Source: Sphingobacteriaceae bacterium (GTDB lineage Bacteria > Bacteroidota > Bacteroidia > B-17B0 > Aurantibacillaceae). From it: a stretch of 64,000 nucleotides of DNA. Positions 17,729 through 26,570 of the stretch are shown here, one piece after another. Below the pieces are notes generated by a model, which made no database searches, was not told the DNA's origin, and was given only the letters and a program-made list of their open reading frames with translations. Each line of letters opens with the position of its first letter. The stretch's first letter is position 1. A program made the translations under genes and the position numbers. The stretch spans positions 248,001-312,000 of the forward strand of contig JADJMM010000003.1 in NCBI GenBank assembly GCA_016709575.1, read 5' to 3'.

Positions 17729-18453
17729 TACAGATAATACCAGCTATAGATCTCATTGATGGTAAGTGTGTACGCTTAACGCAAGGCGACTATTCTCAAA
17801 AAACAATTTATAATGAGAATCCACTGGAAGTAGCTAAAGAATTTGAAGCCTTAGGAATTAAACGCTTGCATTTAGTTGATTTAGATGGGGCTAAAAAAGG
17901 AGAAGTCGTTAATTTGAAAGTTTTAGAAAGCATTGCATCAAAAACAAAATTAATTATCGATTTCGGTGGCGGAATAAAAAACGATGCTTCTATCGAAAAG
18001 GTATTTAATGCCGGCGCTGAATTAGCTACCATTGGCAGTTTAGCAGTGAAACAACCCAATATTTTATTTAGTTGGGTGAAAAAATATGGCGCGAACAAAA
18101 TTATGCTTGGCGCTGATGTGAAAAACGAAAATATTGCGATTGGCGGTTGGTTGCAATCAACAGACATTAACGTGATAGATTTTATAAAAATCAATTTTTT
18201 TGAAGGTATTACAAATATTTTCTGTACTGACATTTCAAAAGACGGCTTGCTGCAAGGACCATCTCTTGAATTATACAAAAAAATAATGACAGAAATTCCG
18301 GAATTAAAATTAATAGCTTCAGGAGGCGTCTCCAATATGAAAGATGTTTTAGAATTAGATAAAATTGGTTGCGGAGGAGTGATTATAGGTAAAGCCATTT
18401 ACGAAGGACGAATAACAATGGATGAATTAAAAAATTATATCAATGCTAACTAA
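17725..18453 (+). CDS. hisA: ProFAR isomerase (5-ProFAR to PRFAR)
   Basis: 242 residues, a TIM barrel. The N-terminal catalytic aspartate lies in IIPAIDLIDGKCVRLTQGDY; the second aspartate lies in CTDISKDGLLQGPS. Phosphate-binding GGGIK and ASGGVSNMKDV segments are present. It catalyses the Amadori rearrangement before HisF/HisH. It overlaps hisH by four bases and hisF by eleven, consistent with one coupled message. Confidence 0.95.
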   Translation: MIQIIPAIDLIDGKCVRLTQGDYSQKTIYNENPLEVAKEFEALGIKRLHLVDLDGAKKGEVVNLKVLESIASKTKLIIDFGGGIKNDASIEKVFNAGAELATIGSLAVKQPNILFSWVKKYGANKIMLGADVKNENIAIGGWLQSTDINVIDFIKINFFEGITNIFCTDISKDGLLQGPSLELYKKIMTEIPELKLIASGGVSNMKDVLELDKIGCGGVIIGKAIYEGRITMDELKNYINAN

Positions 18454-19198
18454 GAGAATAATTCCTTGTTTGGACATTAAAGATGGTCGCACTGTTAAAG
18501 GTGTGAATTTCGAAAATATCCGTGATGCAGGAGATCCTGTTGAATTAGCAATACGTTATTGCGAAGAAGGCGCTGATGAATTGGTGTTTTTAGATATTAC
18601 TGCAACAAACGAGAAAAGAAAAACATTATCAGAATTGGTTACCCGAATTGCCTCAACAATAAATATTCCCTTTACAGTTGGGGGTGGAATTAATTCTATT
18701 GAAGATGTTTCGATTCTTTTAAACGCGGGTGCAGATAAAATTTCAGTAAATACCTCAGCATTTAAAAATCCACAACTAATAAAAGAATTGTCTTCTCGTT
18801 TTGGAAGCCAGTGCATTGTTTTAGCTATTGATACAAAATTTGAAAATGGAGATTGGTACGTTTATCTAAATGGCGGAAAAGTAAAAACAGAAAAGAAGGC
18901 TTTAGATTGGGCAAAGGAGGGAGTTGAATTAGGTGCAGGAGAAATACTACTCACTTCAATGAATAACGACGGTACCAAAAACGGTTTCGCGAATGATATC
19001 ACTAAATTAATTTCTGAAAGTGTAAATGTTCCAGTTATAGCGAGTGGTGGGGCAGGAACCATTCAGCATTTTAACGATGCATTTACCATTGGAAAAGCTG
19101 ATGCAGCTTTAGCGGCCAGTGTTTTTCACTTTAACGAAATAAATATTAAAACACTAAAACAAGAATTAAGAAACAATAAAATTAACGTACGATTATGA
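18443..19198 (+). CDS. hisF: Imidazole glycerol phosphate synthase, cyclase subunit
   Basis: 251 residues, the normal HisF length. MLTKRIIPCLDIKDGRTVKG carries the first catalytic aspartate, and LLTSMNNDGTKNGF carries the second. GGGINSIEDV and ASGGAGTIQHFNDAF bind the two phosphates. It uses ammonia from HisH to make imidazole glycerol phosphate and AICAR. It overlaps both neighbours. Confidence 0.96.
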   Translation: MLTKRIIPCLDIKDGRTVKGVNFENIRDAGDPVELAIRYCEEGADELVFLDITATNEKRKTLSELVTRIASTINIPFTVGGGINSIEDVSILLNAGADKISVNTSAFKNPQLIKELSSRFGSQCIVLAIDTKFENGDWYVYLNGGKVKTEKKALDWAKEGVELGAGEILLTSMNNDGTKNGFANDITKLISESVNVPVIASGGAGTIQHFNDAFTIGKADAALAASVFHFNEINIKTLKQELRNNKINVRL

Positions 19199-19911
19199 AA
19201 ATAGATTTCTCAAAATATAAAGATGGATTAGCTCCTGCTATTATTCAAGACGCTAAAACGAAAACAGTTTTAATGTTAGGCTTTATGAATCAAGAAGCTT
19301 TAGATAAAACAAAAGAACTAAACAAAGTTACCTTCTTCAGCAGAACCAAAAATCGTTTATGGACGAAGGGCGAAGAAAGCGGGAATTTTTTAATATTAGA
19401 ATCCATTGTCGTAGACTGTGACAATGATACACTTCTTATAAAAGGAAATCCGGTTGGACCAGTTTGTCACACCGGAAGTGATACTTGTTTTAACGATAGT
19501 AATTCTGGTGATTTCCTATCGGAACTTGAAAAAACTATTTCAGACAGAAAAAATTATCCTACAGATAAATCTTACACCTCTACCCTATTCGCAAAAGGTA
19601 TTAATAAAATTGCTCAAAAGGTTGGTGAAGAGGCGACGGAAATTATTATTGAAGCAAAAGATAACAACGATGAATTGTTTTTAGGAGAAGCTGCAGACTT
19701 GCTATTTCACTATTTAATCCTATTGCAAGCAAAAGGAAAAACACTTAATGATGTGACAGAAGTTAAAATCAAGACAAAAAAAGTGATTATTGAATTACAA
19801 AATAAATCATTACTTTTAGTATGGAATGAACTTAAAACGCCTTACTTGTATTTTAATTTGTCTTTTATGCCTTACAGGAGCGGCGACCGGACAGGATTAT
19901 TCCGGGAATAA
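19195..19911 (+). CDS. hisI: Bifunctional phosphoribosyl-AMP cyclohydrolase / phosphoribosyl-ATP pyrophosphatase
   Basis: The open frame has 238 codons. Residues 1-105 are the HisI cyclohydrolase with LMLGFMNQEAL, FSRTKNRLWTKGEESGN and metal-binding DCDNDTLL and CHTGSDTCF. Residues about 110-204 are the HisE pyrophosphatase with KGINKIAQKVGEEATEIIIE. Known HisIE proteins end near residue 200. The last 34 residues here run 86 bases into the next gene. One extra A in the AAAA run at 19799-19802 would give a stop at about 19805, so the true end is probably there. It starts on the ATGA overlap with hisF. Confidence 0.92.
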   Translation: MKIDFSKYKDGLAPAIIQDAKTKTVLMLGFMNQEALDKTKELNKVTFFSRTKNRLWTKGEESGNFLILESIVVDCDNDTLLIKGNPVGPVCHTGSDTCFNDSNSGDFLSELEKTISDRKNYPTDKSYTSTLFAKGINKIAQKVGEEATEIIIEAKDNNDELFLGEAADLLFHYLILLQAKGKTLNDVTEVKIKTKKVIIELQNKSLLLVWNELKTPYLYFNLSFMPYRSGDRTGLFRE

Positions 19912-21752
19912 TCCCGCAGTGTTTCGAACCAAAGAGCATCTATTCAGACTTGAGTACGGCAAGGCTTTACAAGTCTGTGATTCAAACATTTTTCTAGCTG
20001 AGCAAAAAAGAGACCCCATTAATCATGCTTTATTTACCAGCTTAAAAGGTTCAGTTTATTTTGACACCATTTATCAGGACAGCGCCAAATACTTTTTTGA
20101 AACTGCTTTCAGCGAAGCTTTAAAAAACACTGATTACAATTCGATTTATCATTCGTTATATGGTTTAGGTAAATACTATTACAGAAACAGTAATTTTTCC
20201 GCGTCTAACAAATATTTTCACACTTTGAATTATTATGCTGAAAAAAATAAAAACAAATACTATCAAATGGCCGCTAGTTACTATTTAAGTGCCAACTATA
20301 ATCTTCTAATGTCTACCAGTCGCACCATTCATTATGCTCGTATTGCTTCCGGTTTTGCCCTCCAACTTAAAGACACTAATAATTATATAAAGGCTATATT
20401 AGCATTGGGTGGAAGGTATCTTGTTGTTAATAATATTGATTCTTCCGATTACTATTTTAAAAAAGCTGAAGAGATTTATATCCCCTACAGCCAAAAAACG
20501 CATGGCATCGGTGCAGATGTTTACAATTCACTTCTAAAATCAGAAAACGTAAAGAAAAATTATAAAAAAGCCATTCATTACGGCAAACTTGCCATTTCGG
20601 ATGCGACTCAAAATAATTATCCTCAAAATTTAAACATCTACTATGATAATATCTCGATTTGTTACACTGAAATAAAACAATTTGATTCCGCCATTTACTT
20701 TCTTGAAAAAGCTATTGAACTCGAAAAGAAATTCAATTACGTAGATGAGTACAAAGAAGATCTTAAGGAATTATCACGCCTTCATCGCCTAATAGGTAAC
20801 AACGACAAGGCTTTCTATTACCTAGGCAAATTTATAAGTGCTGATTCACTTTATAAACAGGATAATAATATTATTATCGATAGTCTAAAAACCGCTTTTG
20901 AATTAGAAAAAAGTAATTTGGTTTTTACTGTTGAGAAAGAAAAAATACAAAGTCAGTTTGAACAAAAGAAAAAAATTATCTTTTAATAGGTGCGTTAATT
21001 TTGGCTTTAGTACTCTTATTTGTTTACATCCTTTATTCGCGTTACACGTTCAAAAAAGAAAAGGAGAAGCAAGAGTTATTCATGCAAGTAAAAGAATCTG
21101 AAATCAAAGCTTTGCAAGTCCAAATAAACCCACATTTTATTTTTAATTCACTTAATTCCATATTGGAGTTCATTCGTAAATCCGAGAAAGATCAAGCGGC
21201 TGCTTACCTGGTAAAATTTACAAAGCTAATACGGATGGTATTGGAGTACTCCGATAAAAAAAATATTCTTTTGAAAGATGAAATCGAACTTTTGAAATTA
21301 TATGCTGAATTAGAAAATTTCAGATTCAATAATAACTTCGTTTGTAATATCACAACTTCTCCTAATCTGGACATTTATTCAACGGAGATTCCTTCAATGA
21401 TTACGCAGCCTTTTATTGAAAATGCTGTTTTACACGGTTTACAAAACAAGTCCAGTCTTTTAAACGAACAGGGCATTAAGTTCATTGGTGAGCTTAGTAT
21501 TCATTTTGAAGAACATGGCGAGTACATAAAATGTACTATTGAAGATAATGGCATTGGAAGAGAAAAAGCCGAAGAAATTAAAAAAGCAAACTCATGAGTC
21601 ATCAGTCTATGGGTATGCGGATTACAAAAGACCGCCTTAATTTATTAAGTCAGAATAAATGTAAAATAGATTTTATAGATTTGAAGAACGAAAAAGGGGA
21701 AGCCACAGGAACCCGTGCTGAAATATTAATACCGATAACAAACGATTTTTAA
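19826..21752 (+). CDS. TPR-containing LytS-type sensor histidine kinase (frame disrupted twice)
   Basis: The N terminus MNLKRLTCILICLLCLTGAA is a signal peptide; residues about 30-370 hold tetratricopeptide repeats in the periplasm. A missing T at 20981-20984 ends the first frame. Restoring it gives the membrane helix FLIGALILALVLLFVYILYS, a short coiled coil, and the His_kinase domain with QVQINPHFIFNSLNSI (phosphoacceptor His). The ATPase part has PFIENAVLHGL and EDNGIGREKA. A second break near 21595 splits off SMGMRITKDRLNLL and the final strand, ending at 21752. The kinase pairs with the LytTR regulator that starts two bases later. Confidence 0.85.
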
Positions 21753-21753
21753 G

Positions 21754-22509
21754 ATGATTAATGCAATTATAGTTGATGACGAAATTAATAACTCCAATTA
21801 TTTAAAGGGGTTATTGGAAAGCACTTTGCCTGAAGTGAAATTAACTGGCGTTGCATCTAACGTTAATGATGCTATAAAACTTATAACCAGCTTAAAGCCA
21901 GATTTGGTTTTTTTAGATGTTGAATTACAAACCTCAACCAAATTCAATTTATTAAACAAACTTCCCGAGATAAATTTTTCGGTGATTTTTACAACTGCGC
22001 ATCAACATTACGCTTTAAAAGCTATAAAGTTCGCGGCCATTGATTTTTTGTTAAAACCTGTCGAGACTGAAGAATTAACTCAAGCAGTTCAAAAAGTGAT
22101 AAAACTTCAAAGTCAAAATAGTCTTAAAGACAATATGAGTGTTTTACTGGAAGGCATTCGTTTGCAAAACCGACTTACCAAAATTGCTATTTCTACTTTA
22201 TCGAGTATTTTGGTAATTGAAATTAAAGATATTGTGTATTGTCAGGCCGACGGCCCTTACACACACTTTTTCTTAAAGGATTCAAAAATAACCAGCTCTA
22301 AGCATTTAAAAGAATATGAAATGCTGTTAGAGGAATATGGTTTTTATAGAATTCATAAATCCTTTTTGGTGAACTTAACTGAAATAAAAAAATACTCCCG
22401 TTCTGATGGCGGATTTGTTATTATGAGTAATGGTGATAAAGTGGATGTGTCGGAAAAAAAGAAAGAAGAGCTTATTACTAAACTCTCCTCTCATGTAATG
22501 TTTACCTAG
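21754..22509 (+). CDS. LytTR-family response regulator
   Basis: 251 residues. The receiver domain (1-115) has acidic residues in VDDE, the phosphorylated aspartate in LVFLDVELQ, and lysine in FLLKPVETEEL. The C-terminal LytTR DNA-binding domain (about 145-250) has IVYCQADGPYTHFFL and FYRIHKSFLVNLTEI. It is directly downstream of the TPR kinase and is very likely its partner. Targets cannot be read from the sequence. Confidence 0.93.
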   Translation: MINAIIVDDEINNSNYLKGLLESTLPEVKLTGVASNVNDAIKLITSLKPDLVFLDVELQTSTKFNLLNKLPEINFSVIFTTAHQHYALKAIKFAAIDFLLKPVETEELTQAVQKVIKLQSQNSLKDNMSVLLEGIRLQNRLTKIAISTLSSILVIEIKDIVYCQADGPYTHFFLKDSKITSSKHLKEYEMLLEEYGFYRIHKSFLVNLTEIKKYSRSDGGFVIMSNGDKVDVSEKKKEELITKLSSHVMFT

Positions 22510-22517
22510 AAATTTTA

Positions 22518-24326
22518 TTAAGCTTCAACTGCTTTTGAAGCGCGTTTTCTTTCGTTCTCGTCAAGAATTATTTTACGCATACGGATATGGTTAGGAGTAA
22601 TCTCAACATACTCATCACCCTGGATATATTCCATTGCTTCTTCTAAACTGAAACGAACTTTTGGTGCGATACGAACTTTATCATCTGTACCACTGGCACG
22701 CATGTTAGTTAATTTCTTTTCACCGCAAAGGTTAATTACTAAATCGTCAGGACGAATATGCTCACCTACAACCATACCTGGATAAATTTCCTCACCTGGA
22801 TCGATGAAAAACTTTCCGCGATCTTGTAATTTGTCAATACTGTAAGCAACTGAAGTTCCTTTTTCTTTACTTAATAAAACACCTGCAATACGGTTAGGAA
22901 TAACACCTTTCCATGGTTCAAATGCTTTGAAGCGGTGAGCCATGATAGCTTCACCTGCAGTTGCAGTTAAAATATTGTTACGTAAACCAATAATACCACG
23001 TGAAGGAATTGCAAATTCAATATGAATTAAATCTCCTTTAGGTTCCATGATTAACATATCACCTTTACGCTGCGTTACTAAGTCGATAACACGACTTGAT
23101 GATTCTTGCGGTACATCAATAGTTAAAACCTCAACCGGTTCGTGTTTCTTACCGTCAATTTCTTTTATGATTACTTGTGGTTGCCCAACTTGTAATTCAT
23201 AACCTTCACGGCGCATAGTTTCAATTAAAACTGATAAGTGAAGAATACCACGACCAAACACTAAATAAGAATCAGGAGAACCTGTTTCTTCAATACGCAT
23301 GGCTAAGTTCTTCTCTAATTCTTTATATAAACGATCACGTAAGTGACGAGATGTTACATATTTCCCATCCTTACCAAAAAATGGCGATGTGTTAATTGTA
23401 AATAACATACTCATGGTTGGTTCATCAATATGCATAGTTGGCATAGCTTCCGGTGCATCAAAATCAGCAACTGTATCGCCAATTTCAAAACCTTCAATAC
23501 CTGTAAAAGCACAAATATCTCCTGCAGGAACTTCAGTAGCTTTAACTTTTCCTAAACCATCAAATACAAAAAGATCTTTTACGCGTTGTTTTTGAATTCT
23601 ACCATCGCGTTTTACAACACTAACCGGCATATTTTCTTTTATAGTACCACGGAATACACGTCCGATAGCAATACGACCGATAAACGATGAATAATCTAAA
23701 GAAGTAATTTGAATTTGTAAAGTTCCTTCACGTTTTGGCGCTTCCGGAATTTTATCTACAATAACATCTAATAAGTGAGTGATATCTTCAGTTGGCTTTT
23801 TCCAATCCGGACCCATCCAACCTTGCTTAGAAGAACCATAAACAGTAGGGAAATCTAATTGGTCTTCATTAGCTTCAAGATTGAAAAATAAATCGAACAC
23901 GTTGTCGTGAACTTCGTCAGGACGACAATTCGGTTTATCAACTTTATTAATAACTAAGATTGCTTTTTTACCGGCAGCAATTGCTTTTTGTAACACGAAA
24001 CGTGTTTGAGGCATTGGCCCTTCAAAAGCATCCACTAATAATAAAACACCATCAGCCATGTTCATCACACGCTCTACTTCTCCTCCAAAGTCGGCGTGAC
24101 CAGGAGTATCAATAATGTTAATTTTAGTTCCTTTATAAACTACCGACACATTCTTTGCCAAAATGGTAATACCACGTTCGCGCTCAAGGTCGTTGTTATC
24201 TAAGATTAGTTCACCTGTTTCCTGATTATCACGGAATAATTTACAAGTGTGTAAAATTTTGTCAACCAAAGTAGTTTTACCGTGGTCAACGTGGGCAATA
24301 ATTGCAATATTCTTTATACTTGACAT
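22518..24326 (-). CDS. typA: Ribosome-associated GTPase TypA/BipA
   Basis: 602 residues, the usual length. The GTP-binding motifs are AHVDHGKTT (G1), RGITI (G2), DTPGHADFGGEV (G3), NKVDKP (G4) and YGSSKQG (G5). EF-G-like domains follow, with the TypA-specific C-terminal domain ending in TPNHIRMRK. TypA assists assembly of the large ribosomal subunit and stress adaptation. It converges on the LytTR gene with eight bases between the stops. Confidence 0.97.
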   Translation of the reverse strand: MSSIKNIAIIAHVDHGKTTLVDKILHTCKLFRDNQETGELILDNNDLERERGITILAKNVSVVYKGTKINIIDTPGHADFGGEVERVMNMADGVLLLVDAFEGPMPQTRFVLQKAIAAGKKAILVINKVDKPNCRPDEVHDNVFDLFFNLEANEDQLDFPTVYGSSKQGWMGPDWKKPTEDITHLLDVIVDKIPEAPKREGTLQIQITSLDYSSFIGRIAIGRVFRGTIKENMPVSVVKRDGRIQKQRVKDLFVFDGLGKVKATEVPAGDICAFTGIEGFEIGDTVADFDAPEAMPTMHIDEPTMSMLFTINTSPFFGKDGKYVTSRHLRDRLYKELEKNLAMRIEETGSPDSYLVFGRGILHLSVLIETMRREGYELQVGQPQVIIKEIDGKKHEPVEVLTIDVPQESSSRVIDLVTQRKGDMLIMEPKGDLIHIEFAIPSRGIIGLRNNILTATAGEAIMAHRFKAFEPWKGVIPNRIAGVLLSKEKGTSVAYSIDKLQDRGKFFIDPGEEIYPGMVVGEHIRPDDLVINLCGEKKLTNMRASGTDDKVRIAPKVRFSLEEAMEYIQGDEYVEITPNHIRMRKIILDENERKRASKAVEA

Positions 24327-24387
24327 GTACCTAATTTAAGGGCGCAAAGATAGGAGTTTTATTGGAATTGTTTACTTTTGATTTCAA

Positions 24388-24990
24388 TTGAATACCGAAT
24401 CAAATAACCAAAACACGCTTAATCCTGCTAAATGGGTGGATTTATACGCTGATTACCTGTATAAATTTGCTTTTTATAGGGTTAACAAAGATGAATTAGC
24501 CGAAGATTTAGTACAAGACACCTTCTTATCGGCCTTAAAAGCCAAAGACAACTATAAAGGTGAGGCCTCAGAAAAGACTTGGTTAGTGGCCATATTGAAG
24601 AATAAAATTATTGATCATTACAAAAAGGCCTCTACAAAAAACGAATCTCCTCTAAAACTTGCCTCAGAAGACGCCCCGTCCTACGACTATTTTTTCAATA
24701 GCGGCAATTTTGGACCATGGAAAAAAGATACATTCCCAAAAAACTGGGCTGGTGCTGAAAACACCTACGATACTAAGGAATTTTACAAAACTCTCGAAAA
24801 ATGCCTTTCGGGCTTACCAGAGAAATGGCGAGGCATTTTTACTATGAGTTTATTGGATGATAATGATGCTAAATTAATTTGTAAGGAGTTTAATTTAACC
24901 TCGTCTAACTTCTGGGTTATCATGCACAGGGCCAAATTACAGATTAGGGCTTGTCTTGAAAAAACTGGATTAAATTATAATGGATTCTAA
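24388..24990 (+). CDS. ECF-type RNA polymerase sigma factor (start of the MNIO cluster)
   Basis: 200 residues from a TTG start at 24388, directly after a possible -7 box TACTTTTG at 24373-24380; no in-frame ATG fits better, and the message might be nearly leaderless. Region 2 is KWVDLYADYLYKFAFYRV to LAEDLVQDTFLSALKA. The linker has a tryptophan-rich stretch. Region 4 is LSGLPEKWRGIFTMSLLDD followed by a helix-turn-helix LICKEFNLTSSNFWVIMHRA. Its frame overlaps the anti-sigma gene by 11 bases, and the Cys-rich precursor gene follows. I infer that it controls the metallopeptide locus. Confidence 0.88.
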   Translation: MNTESNNQNTLNPAKWVDLYADYLYKFAFYRVNKDELAEDLVQDTFLSALKAKDNYKGEASEKTWLVAILKNKIIDHYKKASTKNESPLKLASEDAPSYDYFFNSGNFGPWKKDTFPKNWAGAENTYDTKEFYKTLEKCLSGLPEKWRGIFTMSLLDDNDAKLICKEFNLTSSNFWVIMHRAKLQIRACLEKTGLNYNGF

Positions 24991-25258
24991 ATTAGAACAT
25001 AAGCATAAGTGGTATAGGTTTACTTGTAAAGACGCCACCTTTTTACTTATTAAGTGTGATTATTCTAAATTAAGCCTATCCGAGAAATTTTTGGTTAAAA
25101 CCCATTTGCTTATTTGTGTGTTTTGCAGAAGATTCCTTAAGCAAAGCAAAAACATAGACGAAAATTTTAGGTCTTGCGCACATGATAGTTCTGTACACCT
25201 ATCCCCTGAAAAGAAACAATCTCTCAGTCAATTAATTACAGATAACACAAAAAAATAA
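24980..25258 (+). CDS. Short zinc-finger anti-sigma factor
   Basis: 92 residues without a membrane segment. The H-x3-C-x2-C motif of zinc-binding anti-sigma factors is present as KTHLLICVFCRRF (His, Cys, Cys), with an upstream cysteine in FTCKDATFLL. The pattern of a conserved CKDAT helix, then LSLSEKFLVKTHLLIC, is typical of short cytoplasmic anti-sigmas encoded after ECF sigma factors. The 11-base overlap with the sigma gene supports coupled expression. It probably holds the sigma factor inactive until a metal or redox signal changes the zinc site. Confidence 0.78.
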   Translation: MDSKLEHKHKWYRFTCKDATFLLIKCDYSKLSLSEKFLVKTHLLICVFCRRFLKQSKNIDENFRSCAHDSSVHLSPEKKQSLSQLITDNTKK

Positions 25259-25267
25259 CATTTTTTT

Positions 25268-25295
25268 TGTAAGCTTTTCTGGCTGCAATCGTATA
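25268..25295 (+). promoter_or_regulatory. Putative ECF-sigma promoter of the precursor gene
   Basis: TGTAAGC (25268-25274) and CGTATA (25290-25295) are separated by 15 bases. This resembles the TGTAAC / CGTA pattern of ECF promoters and is unlike the TAnnTTTG housekeeping type. It lies 28 bases before the precursor ATG. This assignment is inferred from pattern and context only. Confidence 0.4.
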
Positions 25296-25322
25296 TTTAT
25301 ATAAACCTAAAAACACAACCAA

Positions 25323-25676
25323 ATGGAAAAAAAATCAACCTTAGTTACTTGCTCAATGATTGCAGGTGCTTTAATGAGTGTATCAGCTGTAAAGGCTAAC
25401 AGTTTACTTGAGTATAATGCTTTAGGAACTGCAGGTGAAGTTCGCACAGCTTTAGTTAAAACTATTGAAGCTACTTGCGGAGAGAAAAAAACGGATGCAA
25501 AATCTGACACAAAAGCAAAAGATGCTAAATGTGGCGAGAAAAAAGCAAAAGACGGTAAATGCGGAGAAGGCAAATGCGGTGAGAAAAAAGACGCAAAAAA
25601 ATCTGACGGTAAAGCGAAAGATGGTAAATGCGGCGAAGGTAAATGCGGAGAGAAAAAAACCGAAAAACCTCACTAA
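25323..25676 (+). CDS. Cys-rich EGKCG-repeat precursor peptide (HvfA/bufferin-like)
   Basis: 117 residues. The N terminus MEKKSTLVTCSMIAGALMS plus SVSAVKA is a signal peptide. The mature part is almost entirely Lys, Gly, Asp, Glu and Cys. Six cysteines (52, 70, 80, 85, 103, 108) all sit in xCGE contexts, with a 15-residue block AKDGKCGEGKCGEKK occurring twice (75-89 and 98-112) and a partial copy before it. EGKCG is the motif modified by MNIO enzymes in HvfA of Haemophilus and in bufferins, where cysteine becomes a thiol-oxazole or related copper-binding group. An MNIO gene follows directly. I infer an exported, modified, metal-binding RiPP; the exact modification is unknown. Confidence 0.82.
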   Translation: MEKKSTLVTCSMIAGALMSVSAVKANSLLEYNALGTAGEVRTALVKTIEATCGEKKTDAKSDTKAKDAKCGEKKAKDGKCGEGKCGEKKDAKKSDGKAKDGKCGEGKCGEKKTEKPH

Positions 25677-25687
25677 TCAATTTTATA

Positions 25688-25722
25688 AAAACAAGCCCTG
25701 CTTCGGCGGGGTTTGTTTTTTT
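25688..25722 (+). terminator. Terminator/attenuator between precursor and MNIO gene
   Basis: AACAAGCCCTGC, a TTCG tetraloop and GCGGGGTTTGTT form a 12-bp stem with two G-U pairs, followed by T-rich sequence. It ends 11 bases before the MNIO start. Partial read-through would give much more precursor than enzyme, as expected for a RiPP locus. Confidence 0.8.
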
Positions 25723-25733
25723 ATTTAGTTAAG

Positions 25734-26570
25734 ATGTCAAAACAATATACCGGCATAGGATTCAGAAAAGATTTTGCTGAAGAACTTTTAAATACAAATG
25801 TTCTTCATCCGTCGTTTATTGAATTAGCTCCCGAAAATTGGATTGGCATGGGCGGTTACTGGAAAAAAATTTTAGATAAAGCCGCTGAAAAATTTCCTAT
25901 CACCTGCCATGGTTTATCACTTTCTATTGGCAGCCCGGATGAAGTTGATGTTGAGTTTGTGAAACAAGTGAAAAAATTCTTAAAGCAATATAATGTGAAA
26001 GTATATTCCGAACATTTGAGCTATTCGAAATGTGATAATGCGCATTTATACGATTTATTACCAATACCATTTCGTCAAGACGCTGTAAAACATATTGTGC
26101 AGAGGATAAAACAAGTTCAGGATATTTTGGAAATGCCCCTTGTTCTTGAAAATGTTTCTTATTACACTCCTGTTGCTGCTGAAATGACTGAAGTAGAATT
26201 TATTTCTGCTATCGTTAAAGAATCAGGTTGCAATATGTTACTGGATGTAAATAATGTTTATGTCAATTCCTTCAACCACCAATACGATTCCCAAGAATTT
26301 ATAAAGAAATTGCCTCTCGATAAAGTGGCTTACATTCACATGGCGGGTCACGAACAAGTTTCAGATACTTTGATAATTGATACACACGGACAAGCTGTTA
26401 TTGATCCTGTGTTTGAATTATTTGATTACACCGTTGGATTAATTAAACCTGTTCCTGTTTTATTAGAAAGAGATTTTAATATTCCTGAATTGGAGGAATT
26501 ACAGGGAGAAATTACAAGAATGGATACCATCATTGCAAAAAAATGGCACACTGAAAATGCAATTGCTTAA
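25734..26570 (+). CDS. MNIO-family (DUF692) multinuclear iron oxygenase, HvfB/BufB-like
   Basis: 278 residues from the ATG at 25734; an in-frame start at 25713 lies in the terminator. It is a TIM-barrel DUF692 protein: TGIGFRKDFAEELL, ELAPENW, and metal-ligand segments CHGLSLSIG, SEHLSY, LENVSYY, LLDVNNVYVN, HMAGHE, IDTHG and LLERD, which together supply the His, Glu, Asp and Asn ligands of the iron centre. Enzymes of this family, such as MbnB and HvfB, oxidise cysteine residues of peptide substrates. It lies directly after the EGKCG precursor and overlaps the HvfC-like gene by 14 bases. Confidence 0.92.
   Translation: MSKQYTGIGFRKDFAEELLNTNVLHPSFIELAPENWIGMGGYWKKILDKAAEKFPITCHGLSLSIGSPDEVDVEFVKQVKKFLKQYNVKVYSEHLSYSKCDNAHLYDLLPIPFRQDAVKHIVQRIKQVQDILEMPLVLENVSYYTPVAAEMTEVEFISAIVKESGCNMLLDVNNVYVNSFNHQYDSQEFIKKLPLDKVAYIHMAGHEQVSDTLIIDTHGQAVIDPVFELFDYTVGLIKPVPVLLERDFNIPELEELQGEITRMDTIIAKKWHTENAIA

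Noticed and set aside
17808..18398. A 196-codon open frame on the minus strand across hisA
   Set aside because: It is the exact antisense of a conserved gene, with no start signal of its own and a composition that mirrors hisA codons.
24659..24847. A second small ORF within the sigma factor gene
   Set aside because: It is an alternate frame of the region 2-4 linker with no features of its own.
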